DNA of 64,000 bases from Schistosoma mansoni (lineage: Eukaryota; Platyhelminthes; Trematoda; Strigeidida; Schistosomatidae): positions 1 through 64,000 of the forward strand of contig NW_017386011.1 in the NCBI RefSeq assembly GCF_000237925.1, written 5' to 3'. A program made the position numbers and the translations under genes. Numbering within the stretch: position 1 is the first letter of the stretch; every line of letters starts with the position of its first letter. Below are positions 12,580-25,200 of this stretch, one piece after another. Below the pieces are notes generated by a model. The model was not told the DNA's origin and ran no database searches. It saw only the letters and a list, made by a program, of their open reading frames with translations.

Positions 12580-12905
12580 TGTAGCTGTAAATAATTCCTC
12601 AAAATCAATAGCTCATTAAGTGTTCGACATTGGATGCTGACCACGTTGTTTAAGTGGACTTCATTAGCTGAAGGCTTTCGGTCATGCATCCGCACCAGAT
12701 CACGTTTCAACACAGCGTGGGACACAGCTCCTACGTTTCATTAGCCAGCTTATAGAAAAGGTCCTCGATATATTGGTAACGAATCAAATATATCTTTCCT
12801 GCCTCTTCTCGTCTGACTTCTGATTTCTATCTGACTGGGAACGATCGAACATAGAAGGTGCTACTGGTATCCAGTTGTAAAACTAGAATATCCGTTGCAT
12901 CATCA
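12580..12905 (+). repeat. 3' LTR of CsRn1-clade element
   Basis: Matches 7591-7916 with about seven substitutions and no visible length change. It is followed by ATAT, as found before the 5' LTR. Confidence 0.93.
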
Positions 12906-12980
12906 ATATCATATAGTTCTGATAATCTTCGTCTTCTCATTACATTATCGAAATTTATCAAAGGGACCAATTGCTTTCAA

Positions 12981-13623
12981 TATTCTGAGATTAAATAAAC
13001 ATTTCAAAAGAAAGAAAAACATGACGACAACAACAACTAGGATGTTATGCTGTGAGAATCTCGTTAGATCGAATTATTTACTTGGAAACCTCTAACACAT
13101 TACCCTTAAATCTGTACAAGGCTATAAATATCTGTGTATGGATACACAACAATAACTCTCCTATTCTCTTTTCTTTGAAATATCACTTCTTAATTGTAAT
13201 TATACTGCTACCCACCCTATCGAGTTGAACTTTAACTGAAGTCATCTAAGTGACTACTCAAGTAGTTCAGATCACAGTATAGAATCGGTCAGCTAGAATA
13301 GATGAAAAAAGTAACTAATATTTCATGATTTCTTTCATAATAAAATTTGTACTAAAACTAATAAGTTATTCAGTTGTATGTCAGTTAAATGGTCAATCAT
13401 TAAGTCAATACAGTTTAGTAGTTAATTGAAGAAAATGCCACCAATACTAATCAAATTGGTGGTTTGCTTCTATCAAGCCAATTCACATTATAAATATTTC
13501 ACTCTACTTTGACTCTGTAATATATTTGAAAAACAAAACAAACTAGGAGACAATATGAAGTTTAGAATGGCAGCAATCACTGTGACACTCCTAAGTGGTA
13601 TCTAACACTAATCTATCCGTCGA
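12981..13623 (+). repeat. Left arm of 643-bp inverted repeat
   Basis: AT-rich non-coding sequence whose reverse complement recurs at 14922-15564, about 99 percent identical by eye, with a handful of differences. The arm ends exactly at the 200-N gap. No coding signal or known element was recognised in it. Confidence 0.9.
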
Positions 13624-13823
13624 NNNNNNNNNNNNNNNNNNNNNNNNNNNNNNNNNNNNNNNNNNNNNNNNNNNNNNNNNNNNNNNNNNNNNNNNNNNNN
13701 NNNNNNNNNNNNNNNNNNNNNNNNNNNNNNNNNNNNNNNNNNNNNNNNNNNNNNNNNNNNNNNNNNNNNNNNNNNNNNNNNNNNNNNNNNNNNNNNNNNN
13801 NNNNNNNNNNNNNNNNNNNNNNN
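13624..13823. other. Assembly gap (200 N)
   Basis: A run of 200 N, evidently a fixed-size gap. It sits inside the loop of the 12981-15564 inverted repeat. Confidence 0.99.
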
Positions 13824-13990
13824 ATTGACGCTAGATCACCATGGAAACACTGGACGGCCGTTTCGTCCTATCATGGGACTCCTCAGCAGTGCGCGTCCAC
13901 GAACCCACTCTCGCGAGTTTCGATGGTGGTCTAGCTTCAATTGACTCACGCTTTCAACTATGAAAAATACTAAATCTCTACAAAACCCCT
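13824..13990. repeat. Hammerhead SINE (Sm-alpha-like), two opposed pieces
   Basis: The first part (13824-13915) is the middle of the SINE on the minus strand, including a complete hammerhead core. The second part (about 13921-13985) is the SINE 3' end on the plus strand (GGTGGTCTAGCTTCAATTGACTCA, then AATACTAAATCTC and ACAAAACCCC). The same opposed arrangement is seen at 38526-38790. Confidence 0.75.
13848..13891 (-). ncRNA. Hammerhead ribozyme in SINE
   Basis: On the minus strand: CACUG, core CUGAGGA, stem II GUCC/GGAC around a CAUGAUA loop, GAAA, a short helix III (CGGCCG) and the cleavage triplet GUC, then CAGUG pairing with the first CACUG. All invariant core positions (CUGANGA, GAAA, UH before the cut) are present. 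The very short helix III is typical of the schistosome Sm-alpha ribozymes, which may work as dimers. Confidence 0.8.
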
Positions 13991-14247
13991 TTCTTATTAT
14001 TATTACCATTACTATTTATCATTATTATATCAATTGACAAGATGCATTTTATTCACACAATTTTTTTTGCATTTTCATTTTTTTTTCTAAATTACTATTA
14101 TATCGATTGTGACTAGACACTTAATTACAAATCACTGACCTTTATTAAATGACCTTTGTAATTTACAAAAAAAAACAATTTGAAAGTATATATATGCTTC
14201 CAGGTTTTCCATGGTGGTCTAGCTTCAATTGACTCACGATCTCAACT

Positions 14248-14285
<38 letters not shown>

Positions 14286-14921
14286 TGTCGTAATAGCAGA
14301 TGCAAACGCTTACCATTTTTAACATATAACATTGTCAAATTCATTAATATATATATGCCTCATTTTGGACTTAGTAAAAATATTATCATAATTATGGACT
14401 TATAACTGTAGAGCCTGATGATGAAGTTATTGAAGAAGCAATTGTTCGCTTAAATATTGTTCATGTATTTAGACAATCTGATGATGATAATGATGATTGA
14501 ACTGTCAATTATGATTATGATTCAATTCATTGAGAGGTTGAATTATTTCCAAACTTATGTAAGTTAATATGATGTAATGAAAAAAGACTTTGATAATATA
14601 AGATATGATGTAGTTCATATTAATTTCACAGTTTTATACATTCTGCCTCCATTCAAATATAACAAACAATTGATCTTACATTATTGAGAATCTGATTGAA
14701 TGAAGTCAGTCACAGGGAAAGTGGTTAGTTGGTTAATATCTCAAAAACCGTGAGATTAGATGAATCAATTTCGAATGTTATAGTGAGTTTTGCCTCCTTA
14801 AAATTGGAATAATGTATTTCTGATGAATGTTATCTAGTGCGTTATATATATCAAGGGTTTCTCACTGACTACCTTCAAATACCTAACATCTTATAGAAGC
14901 CACCATAAGTGATTTATTATC
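13991..14921. other. AT-rich spacer inside inverted repeat
   Basis: No gene seen. It holds a SINE 3' piece (about 14198-14245), an (AT)n run (about 14254-14282) and plain AT-rich sequence with long T and A runs. Confidence 0.6.
14198..14250 (+). repeat. Short 3' piece of the hammerhead SINE
   Basis: Contains CCAGGTTTTCCATGGTGGTC and GCTTCAATTGACTCACGA, the 3' half of the SINE seen at 13921 and 38700, and then runs into an (AT)n microsatellite. Confidence 0.7.
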
Positions 14922-15564
14922 GACGGATAGATTAGTGTTAGATACCACTTAGGAGTGTCACAGTGATTGCTACCATTCTAAACTTCATATTGTCTCCTAG
15001 TTTGTTTTGTTTTTCAAATATATTACAGAGTCAAAGTAGAGTGAAATATTTATAATGTGAATTGGCTTGATAGAAGCAAACCACCAATTTGATTAGTATT
15101 GGTGGCATTTTCTTCAATTAACTACTAAACTGTATTGACTTAATGATTGACCATTTAACTGACATACAACTGAATAACTTATTAGTTTTAGTACAAATTT
15201 TATTATGAAAGAAATCATGAAATATTAGTTACTTTTTTCATCTATTCTAGCTGACCGATTCTATACTGTGATCTGAACTACTTGAGTAGTCACTTAGATG
15301 ACTTCAGTTAAAGTTCAACTCGATAGGGTGGGTAGCAGTATAATTACAATTAAGAAGTGATATTTCAAAGAAAAGAGAATAGGAGAGTTATTGTTGTGTA
15401 TCCATACACAGATATTTATAGCTTTGTACAGATTTAAGGGTAATATGTTAGAGATCTCCAAGTAAATAATTCGATCTAACGAGATTCTCACAGCATAACA
15501 TCCTAGTTGTTGTTGTCGTCATGTTTTTCTTTCTTTTGAAATGTTTATTAAATCTCAGAATATT
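14922..15564 (-). repeat. Right arm of 643-bp inverted repeat
   Basis: Reverse complement of 12981-13623. The arms differ at a few positions, for example around 13093-13106 and 13600. Spacing between the arms is 1298 bases including the gap. Confidence 0.9.
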
Positions 15565-16149
15565 TGCTTAGTTTAAGGTTAAGCTTTTATGTCTAGATAT
15601 TATGATAAGAATGTTAATGATTCGTTATTGTAGTGAACGTGAACACAGAAGTGGGGACAACTGAGAACCATACAGTAAATACTTCATTTACAAAATGTCA
15701 AACAATGGTTTGAAATTTCATTGTTCTTTCGTTTCCATACTAATCGGTCTCAGTTCTGGTTATCTTTTGTTAGATCTTCTTAACCTCCTGTCACCATACA
15801 TTTCATTTTCTGCTGATAATACATACTACTCATATCTGTCGACATCAGCAGCACACACCACAAATCAAGTCTTAGTAGTAATATCTTTAGCTTTAGCACA
15901 AAGTTCTTTGAAGAATATATATATGTTATGATAGGTGAGTAGCAAATACTTTAGCACTTATTATTGGGAATTCAAGGAATGGTTATAATTTGCATAGGTT
16001 ATTAGTCAGTTGTATGATATTTAAATAAAGATAAGGTTTATTCTAATTATACTGGACTGTCATCTAACTACTGTACAGTGAAACATGTTCTACGTTAAAA
16101 CGTTATTAGAAATAGTGATAGTAAGCGATGGTTTAATAAGCTCAATTTA
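15565..16149. other. AT-rich spacer, no gene recognised
   Basis: One 78-codon frame at 15695-15931 has a hydrophobic start but no recognisable relatives, splice context or repeats. It is not called as a gene. Confidence 0.5.
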
Positions 16150-16512
16150 GTTGTTCAATGAAAACTTTTTCTCTTCTCTACTTAACATTGTTAATCCAGA
16201 CATAATCCATCCCATTTGATCTGATGTTGCTGTACCAGGAAATAATGGTGTACCAATCAACATTTCACCTAACATGTATCCTAAACTCCATATATTAACA
16301 TCTTTTGTATAATCATGACATGGATGATAAGAGAATTTCTGGAAGGCGATTCCAACTTCTTGCTACGTAGTCAGTCAATGCTGGAGGTAATGTTTTACAG
16401 TTGATTTTACCATTAACCTTTTCACATTTACTTCGACCTTTAAAAGAACATGCTAAACCGAAATCATACAACTTCACTAAACAGTCAGAATGCAGAAGAA
16501 CGTTTGATGGCT
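16150..16512 (-). pseudogene. MAPK15/ERK7-like kinase exon fragment, broken
   Basis: On the minus strand the region encodes the middle of a MAP-kinase domain: PSNVLLHSDCLVKLYDFGLA (catalytic-loop end and DFG), an insert, then LTDYVARSW (activation loop; family LTEYVATRW), LPEILLSS (family APE) and, in another frame, DVNIWSLGYMLGEMLIGTPL and FPGT. It matches the ERK7/8 (MAPK15) pattern from memory. A frameshift lies after LLSS (near 16330), Thr-Arg is lost from TRWYRAPE, and APE reads LPE, so it cannot be a working kinase exon. A splice-acceptor-like CTACAG precedes the fragment at about 16513, which points to a duplicated genomic exon and not a processed copy. Confidence 0.75.
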
Positions 16513-17376
16513 GTAGTGTATGTAGTATTGAGAAAAGGCAAAATATTAATTATTCATAATCATGGTAGGAAAACATGTGAAGTGATTGAAGAATGTTCCA
16601 CTGTGAAAGTAGAAAGTGAACGACTCCTACTTATGAAGAAAGCATTTAAGTAAATGTTATACGCTTGTTGAATGATTTGCAGGAATGTACACTATTTTCG
16701 TGTTATTGAACCAAATTCAAAAGCGACGTGCACGAAATAAGTGTGCTATAAATTGTCTGTCTTGTGGAACCCTTCATCTATCTTTCAAAGCAACCAGATT
16801 GAAACTGAAATAAGTGGCCAACCTTTACGAAAGATTTCAATATCAAACAAGTCAGTAAATATTGAGAATTCTGAAGTGTAAATTATTGAATTTTAACTTT
16901 GAATGGACAGCCAAAAGATTTGTTTAACTTCATTTTCTGTTTAGAAAAGTAGTAATGTTTTGTAGAATGAGAATTTCACTGTTTGTTTTGCGCTTACGTG
17001 TCAATGTGTGTAGGTGATTGTCAATCACATAAACAACATCTTATTATAAGAATGTGGTATGATTTATTCTTAACAAGATTCATATTACGTCCACTATAGA
17101 GTATAGATACAATAGAATACCATATTATTTGATTAATGAGATAGAATGAGGTGATAGACGACAACAAAGTACAATCTTTGATATTTCTGTAGACAATTGA
17201 GGTCAACAGAAATATGTTTGTGTAATTAAACACTGCGATAACTTACACTGAGAAGAAAAGATAATGAATTCTACTTTGATAATTTTTTTAGGATGTATTA
17301 GAAATGATAGAAGTTGGTGTTATGTTATATTTAATGGGGTAAGTGGAAGAGAATTTTCAATATTTAAAATCCTATT
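16513..17376. other. AT-rich spacer, no gene recognised
   Basis: Only short frames without recognisable motifs. No RNA gene or repeat was identified. Confidence 0.5.
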
Positions 17377-17793
17377 TGTTATGACTTGACCGAGGTCGTC
17401 GCTAATTTGCTATGACTTTACAAATTAACCAAGGACGTATCCTAATTCGTTATTGGTTTGTATGTCCGGCTTTTATTCACGTGAATTATCCAGCAATGGG
17501 AATACGACTTTTGCGACCTTAACACTGTGACAATCAATTACGTTCAATCAGTATGAGCAATCTAGCATCCTTATTGGTCCTTTATCCGCCGAGCCCTTCC
17601 ATTTGAGTCCAGAACACCAAAGCAGCTTCTGTTGTGCGAATCATTTCTTTCAAGCATACTCTGTTTATATACCAATCAGACAGACAGACCTCATCACACC
17701 ATAAAATAGGAAATATTATTTGCACAAGATCAAGCCAAATGTGCCTGTGAACGTGGGAGCCAGTAATTAATAAACTGAGTACAGTTTAGGAAC
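17377..17793 (+). repeat. Possible solo LTR
   Basis: A block of different base composition from its flanks, starting TGTTATGACTTGACC, with a TATA-like GTTTATATACC at about 17661 and an AATAAA at about 17768, and possible CA ends near 17783 or 17793. The layout resembles a U3-R-U5 of about 400 bp. No target-site duplication was found, so this is tentative. Confidence 0.3.
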
Positions 17794-19220
17794 AGTAAAT
17801 CGTATAATAATAATCAATAGATCAAAATAAAGCTTAAGATGAATATAGATATACACAATCTAATTACTCTATAGTTGAACAATAAGAATATATATGGAAT
17901 AATCGTCCATTATTAGGTCCTTGAAGTTACCCGTACTTATGTCTTCGCTAGGATATAACACTATTCTCATCAAGGTCTATTTACTATGTTACATAGTTAT
18001 CAAATGTTACTGCTACTGTCACTAGTGATAATAATTAGTATAATGGTTTATAATAATTTGATAACAGGTCACATTTTAGTGGTACAATTGAAGACAATAC
18101 TGTTGTTGATGTATTCGCGAAATTATGCTACAACCGTTCATTCGACTGCAGACGGTGATACTCCAGGAAACAATATTTTGGTTATTGTCAACATCTTTTT
18201 CAAATGCACAACACACCTTCACGGTAACCAGAATTACTTTCTGCAAATATAAACAGAGTATAATTAGTCTTAACTTGTTCCGCTGAAATTATTGTTGATC
18301 TACGAAAGTGTAGACTGTTATTCATCCACCAATAATTGACTCATTAAGTTTACCGTGGACTAAATATACCTTGGACATTCTCTTACAATAATGATTTACT
18401 TGTATGTTGAATAACAGATGACAATGTAACCAAGCTCAATTAGTAGGTGAAAATCATCCATTGAAATACTAAAGTGGAAATCAGTCTTCTTGACTGTTAA
18501 CACTTTTATTAACTTTCAGGTTCAATGATTACTGTGGTCATTACAAATCTGTGTGTGAATCGAGAAACCCATTCAATTTTTAACATTTCACTTTCAATGA
18601 AATGCATTATCTTTCTGTTATTTCAATCATTGATCACATAAATCTACTCAACTGGACACATTCAGTTCCACTTCTACGTGATCAATTTTCATCTTAACAT
18701 CTATTTGAAGCCAGTGGTACAATATTGTTGGTCAACTAGAATTCATGTGGCATTCTTTAGAAGTTAAAATTCCACATTCAACGATGATGGAATTGTCTAG
18801 CAGAACTAACTTTATTGCAATCAAATTCAAGTGTGAAGATGTGGATTTACACATCCAATGAAAACAGTTTGTGCTACTTAGATTATAACTCAACAAACCA
18901 AAACAATGAACCAATGACAACCAACTATCAGATTATTACAAGCAAAAAAATGTTTGTGTCATGGAAACATGACCACACATTTTAAACTACAAATAAACTA
19001 ATCACTTGGTTTAAAATATCAATAGGGGTCAGTAATTTCAACCAACGATGGATAAATATCAGCCTATATACCTCAAAAACTGAAAGAATATTACACAACA
19101 ATGAGTTCATCTTTCACGATGATTCGTTAACAATGATCATATGAATTCATGAATTTCGATCGTCTTAATGGTCAATTTCAATCATCCAATCAGAAAGAAA
19201 CAAACAAACACTCAGAAAGT
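17794..19220. other. AT-rich intergenic region upstream of CP391S-like gene
   Basis: No gene recognised. The frame at 17986-18252 has a hydrophobic start but no supported family and no splice context. Confidence 0.5.
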
Positions 19221-19221
19221 C

Positions 19222-19229
19222 TATATAAA
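19222..19229 (+). promoter_or_regulatory. TATA box of CP391S-like gene
   Basis: TATATAAA lies 42 bases before the ATG at 19271, leaving room for a start site near 19250 and a short 5' leader. The same short-leader arrangement suits a gene with a tiny first coding exon. Confidence 0.6.
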
Positions 19230-19270
19230 CTCGACAAGTTCTAACACCGACTACTAACCTTTTCAACAAG

Positions 19271-22200
19271 ATGATGAGGTGAGTGTTGACTGTACAGTTA
19301 AGTTTATTGAATGCATTATATGAATTTCAATTTGTTTCAATGAATGAACGCCATTTTATCATCTGAACCACTATAGATATACGCTTTCGTCTGATCATCT
19401 GATGCTCGTCTATTTGGTCGTCAGCTTGACTTTGAAGTTCTTCAATTGTCAACATGTTTGTGACGAAAATTATTCGCTTAAAGAAGGAAAATTAGTGTTT
19501 TAAGATGATTCACATGCATATGTAAGTTATCAGTCAGGTTCCAATATACACATTCAGTCTCAGCATTATCATTATTCCCAGATCATCCGCGTTAATCGGC
19601 CGTCTCCAAGTGTTAACTGCAAGTCCGAGAAATTCGTTGGATCTCAGGTGAGTCAACTAAATTTTGCAATGGAGGTACTAATCCATATGTTTGCATATTT
19701 TCAGAAAATAAATCCCAAATTCCCGTTCAAAGTTTTCGGCTCTGATGTCAGTAGATTTGACATTGACAAATATGGTAAGAGAATCATTTTCTTTCAACTT
19801 GAATATTTACTGAGTTTTGTTTATTCACATTTCATTCCACGAATGAAAGTTGCTTTAATTTCTTCAGAAAGTCAGTTTCATGCTGTTGTGTAACACTCAA
19901 AACTTCTACCGATATTTATTTTGTTGAAGTTGTGAATAGTTTCAGGCCTTACAGCAAACATGTTACCGTTCATGCATTTCATTTTAGTCTCTAGTTAATT
20001 TCAAAGCCTCTCATTAATTCACTGCAGATTATCAATCGAATCGCATGTTTTCATTCCATAAACGCAGGTATAAGATTCATGAATGGATCAAAGGAATTAG
20101 GATCAATTGACAATCATTCACCTTACGTTATTTTTCCTCAATATGAAATTTCTAATGAGGGTAAGTTGTTTTATAGTTCAATGATATTTTGTTTCGTTTT
20201 TTAATTCTCATTTTCATTTTGTATAAATGATTCAGTACTCAGGTTGATTATTGCATGAGAGCTGACCAGTACAGAGTGACTATTTTGTTTGCGTGATTTC
20301 ATGACCTAAATTGTGTTCACAACGCGTATTCATTACTGTAAAGCCAGAACGTTAAATGAAACACGAAATAGACGCAAATTGATTAGGTAGAAATGATAAG
20401 TCTGTTGATGTAATTGCTAAAGTGAAAATTGCCTACTCTTCAGTCTGTTTAAACAACTATAAAACAGATATCGTATCAATAAGACACTGCCTGGTAGATT
20501 CAATGAATCAAACTGATCACAGCTACAACAATAAACGATGTTGTGCGAGAAATCAGTTTGGATTATTGAAGCACACGAACTTTCAAATTATGTTTGATGT
20601 TCTTGAAATTTTTTCCGTGACTTGCTTACTTTTTCAAATTTTAATATCTCCACGTCATTCTCTGTAGACCGTTGGATATTCAACGATTTCTTGATTATCA
20701 TACTCATTTGATCATCAAATTCGAACTCATGCCCTTTTTGAAACATCGAACCAACGAAAGACCATGAACAGTCTGTTGGTACATCATGATTGAATCAAAC
20801 CAGAACACCTAGAATATCAAAATGAAGTTCATTGATTTTGTTCAGTTATTGGAATTAATGACACTTGAGTAGCATTTCTGCGTAAACATTAGTTCAGTTG
20901 ATGGAACACAGTTTCATTGGAATAACAGAATCTCAGGAAATCACTTTATATGTGTATGTTTGGATAGACATTAACAGACTCTAAATTAACCAAAAGCTTT
21001 TAAAATCAACGTTTGAGAAGTAGAATGTTCATCTCAGTTGATTAGATTGAAGCATTCATCATTTCGCCGAAATAATAATAAGGGCTCTTGAAAGTTCCAT
21101 TTAATTGGACTGGTTCACCTGAAACTCGGAGTGAAGATGATAACTCGTGTTCAAACTCATTTTGTGTTGGAATGTATGTTTATTGGAAGAAGCGGATATT
21201 CATCACAAAGATATATAAACACAATTTTTTTATTTTCATTATTACAGAGAACCTATTGGCTATCAGATTTTCTTTCCAAATATATGGTGATAGTTTAAGT
21301 AAGCGAACTATAAAATGATTGATTGATCACCTGTGAGATATGAACACTTACACCATCATTCATTGTAATTACTCACACTTTCTTCTGTTCAGTTTGCGTA
21401 ATTGGATTCTTTTCAAAAACCGACAGAAGTAATAAAGCGTAACCATCCTGGGGAATTAGGGGAAAACTAAATGTAGAATGCACTGATCGTTTGAACACAT
21501 TGTTTGAAACTAAAAGAACAGTCGATATAAGCAGGAACATACTAGATTTGATGAGTAATAAATAGATCAGTATGGATAAATTAAGTCATAATTTCATTTC
21601 ACTTGCAGACAAACGAATGCAGAGATACATCTTCATCAACGGACTTCAGTGGAACTTGATAAGAAGTCTGTATTTCAAAGAAAGTAAACTTGTGTTACTC
21701 ACCACATGGTCATCCTTAAATATTACTCATTCGAGTTAAGAAACCATCTACACGATTATTCTGCAGCTATCCATTTTTCATCTTTAACAAACACTGATAT
21801 ACCAATGTGTTGCCTAATCAATTAAGTTATCAAGTTCTATTTGTAAACATAAACTGCACAGCTCATGTCATGTGTACTAATAGTTGATTGTTTCAACGGT
21901 AGTTGTAGAGAATATTGCGTCAATGTGGATACATCTTCAGCTGTCAGATGTAATTAGAAGCTTAGTGATTTATTGTTTCAATATGAAGACGAGGATGCAA
22001 TGAAGCGTCGGAAACTAAGCATCTGATATTCATTTTGAAGCATGCATGCTTGTTTCATTTACACAACATTCACTAGATTATATTTAAAAACAAATTCGAC
22101 TGCAGAAAACATTTGAGACAATACTGTAAATACAGTGTCACATCTAACAATAACGTGGTCATCATGAATTCCTCAAATTCTAAATTTCCATAATCTTTTG

Positions 22201-25200
22201 TCTACAGACCGTATATTCATGACAACTACTGTGATGCTTCCGAATGGGAATATATATGTCTATTATGATAACGTAAGTTGCACAACTGAATGGCAATATA
22301 GTTTTATTTCAAGAACTTCAGACTATTCCATTAATTCATGCATATTAATACTGTCGAATGCAACAAGATACGATTGGAAGAAATCACCACTTTGTAATGT
22401 ACACACTGACTATATGACACTATTGTTATTACCTTACTGACACACTGTTTTAGCCTTTGTTTAAATTACTAAATAATAAGAAGTGATGGGATATCTGACG
22501 AAATACGTATGTCTTTGCACCGATTTAAGACAAACAGTTTAAGTTAGAGTACTGTACAAGGACAGTCATATTCTCTCAAGCTTTTCTACGTCTTTCAAAG
22601 ATCAGCTGTTTGAAACGTTCACTGTTGAATATTCAGAGTGACTTATTACTAATATCTTGATCGTTTCACTGCATGTGGCTATTCGAATGTCAATAGTAAG
22701 AAACTCAACTATTTGCAATACAACAGATGGTGGATAACTAGAAAGAGCTAGTGAGATGAAAGATTTCATGTGTGTCCAACTGAATCGGTTTTGATTATTT
22801 CGAGGTAATCAGGACATATTGTGGAAAGAATTCTCAAAGGTAATGAACAGTAATGGATGAAAGTGAACATATCGACACAATTCCACCAAATGATAACAAA
22901 TTCATGCGCGATAACATTTCACTTATTCACAATCACATTTCTACCAACGGACGTGGATATTCATCTCACAATGTATCGCATCATTCCATGTTAGATAGAT
23001 CGTTCATCTAATTTCACTGAAGTTGACAACAGGAGGGAGTCAGAATATTTTTGTAGACTAGATGAAGCACAAGAGACTGATCAATTGCAGTCCCAAAAAT
23101 CAATGGGAAGATTCATACGAACAATACCAAGTGGATTCATATGGAGCATAGTTCTAAGGGAACATAGGAGATCAGTGTGCTTACTGTAAATTTTACTAGT
23201 TGTCTTTGTATAAGATAATGGGATTGACGACACATCGCTTCAACGGTTATTTGGTTTTGATATAGGTGGTTGTGTGTTGACAGACCTTGACTCAGAATTC
23301 CACTACTTTTTTTCAGATAACTGAAGAACTAGATTTCGAATCGCTATTAAGCGGTTCATTAGAGTGCGATGGAGGTAACGATTGGTATTTTTATTCTGAT
23401 TTACACTAACCAACATGAACAATCATCTGTTTGTCAAATGTTTCCTTCTATTTGTACCTGATTATCATTATGTCAACACAGAAATTGACTGTGATCTATC
23501 ATAGGGATCTAATATATCTTTCGTACAGTCCACATCAATCAGTTGTTTCGTGTGTAAAATAAATTGGTCGAAGTGTCATTGAAGTGTTGATGAAAATTGT
23601 ATGAAACAAAATTGGAATAATTTTCTAAGACTCACTTTTCAACCGTGACTGTTTATTGAAAATTCAACTTGAGTTAGGAGTTTACACAACTTGAAGCGAA
23701 ATTGTAGTATCACTTGCGATAAAGTCATAGTGGAAATTCATTGTGAAGAAGCCTTGTGTTTGTGATTAGGTCGATCTGTAGAACACTGAAATTATCTGAA
23801 TTGAAATCAAGTATCTGTGTCTCGATTTCAACGACCGTCATGCTTGTTGTTGTGTTAAAATCGTCATGGTGTTGTTACGGTTTTCTGTGCGAAATTCCAC
23901 GTCTTTCTAACCTGATATAATGTGTAATATAACTATGGTGTGCAGATGTCTTCGACAAAGTGAGGATGGATATTTGAAAATGTCTTTTGCATATGTTTAG
24001 CCATTGACTAATCCACACAGGGATATATGAAAGAGGAAATTAGGCAGACAATATATCTAGTCATTTATTGATTCAGTTACCATTCTACCAGTCAAGCCTG
24101 CAGTCCTTATTGATATCACCACTCTATGCAAAAGAAAGTATGTTTTGTCAAACGGACCTGATAGTTGTCTTAAACAATGCTCAATCGTCATATTACACTG
24201 ACATGACTGTATGTTGTTGTAAGATGAAGCTGAGTTTCAAGACAAGCATTTAGTGTAAATGAATAGATTGGATGCCGTGTTTTGTGATTGAATATGATAA
24301 AATGCATCATCTATTTGGTCAGGAGGTATATTATGGTCGGTTTGAATGTATTACTGAGACGTTTCACAGTAATGCTCAATGTTGACCGTTTGTGACCAGT
24401 GAAACAGATTTTTCACAAGAATTTGCACTGATACCCTTGTAACATAATTTGGAGATTGGACAATATCATTCTCCATTTACTGGTTGAACACTGGTTACTT
24501 TCTGAAGTAGAAAGTGATGTAAAGCATAGTTTTTGAAGATGTTTTATCGTCACTGTATCTGTGATCATAAATTAAACAATTTCTTATTTTGTTCGCTTCA
24601 TTATCGAACAAACAACTTGTTATACTTAAAATGGAAATCGATATTTTATGTGTCTTCTTCTATACATTTTTGTTACAGAAGGTGAGCGGGACTTTGAAAT
24701 ATCTGTTGATGCAAAATGGATCAAAAGTGGAACGTTAGTGGAGTATAAAGTTTCCGGTGGTATGTTTAACCATATTTTATCACAGTTGACTATTTTCACA
24801 CTTGAATGCATCACTTCTGTTTCATAAAACTGGAAATTACATGTGTGATTTTGGTCAGTTATTAAATGATATCCAACCATCAGTTTCAACTGACGTTTCA
24901 CTGCACTTCGATTCACTGTTGAGTATTTAAAACAATTAAGAACACATTTTGAACGACAAAAGAAGTCCCCACTTCGATGAAATTTACTTAAACACAATCT
25001 CATGAAACGATGGATGAGATGGTATTAGTTAGTTAGTTGATTGTGCATTGACTTGGAAGTGTCCATTGTTTTTCTCATTTGGTACATGCAATGGTAAGTT
25101 GTAATTGTAATTACCTTGAAGACAATAGCATCATTCCTAAAATCTCTACATTATCCTACTCATCCGATAAATTGAAGGTATAGACAAGTCACGTGTCCAG

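Larger units (their letters stand above)
7591..12905 (+). mobile_element. Near-whole CsRn1-clade Gypsy element (Boudicca-like)
   Basis: A 5315-bp LTR retrotransposon with two 326-bp LTRs (7591-7916 and 12580-12905), both starting TGTAG and ending CATCA, and a 4-bp ATAT flank on each side. The LTRs differ at about 7 of 326 positions, roughly 2 percent, so the insertion is young compared with the other Gypsy remnants here. A primer-binding site matching the tRNA-Trp 3' end follows the 5' LTR; Trp priming and a CHCC Gag motif are features of the CsRn1 clade. LTR length is close to that reported for Boudicca. Gag and Pol lie in different frames. It looks nearly whole, with at most one or two breaks. 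Confidence 0.92.

Noticed and set aside
13595-13828. Open frame across the first N run (and similar ones at 40304-40591 and 44193-44562)
   Set aside because: The frames consist mostly of N and only exist because the gap has no stops.
15695-15931. 78-codon frame with a hydrophobic start, possible secreted micro-protein
   Set aside because: No promoter, splice context, repeats or relatives; AT-rich sequence gives such frames by chance.
17986-18252. 88-codon frame with a membrane-like start
   Set aside because: No supporting context or family.
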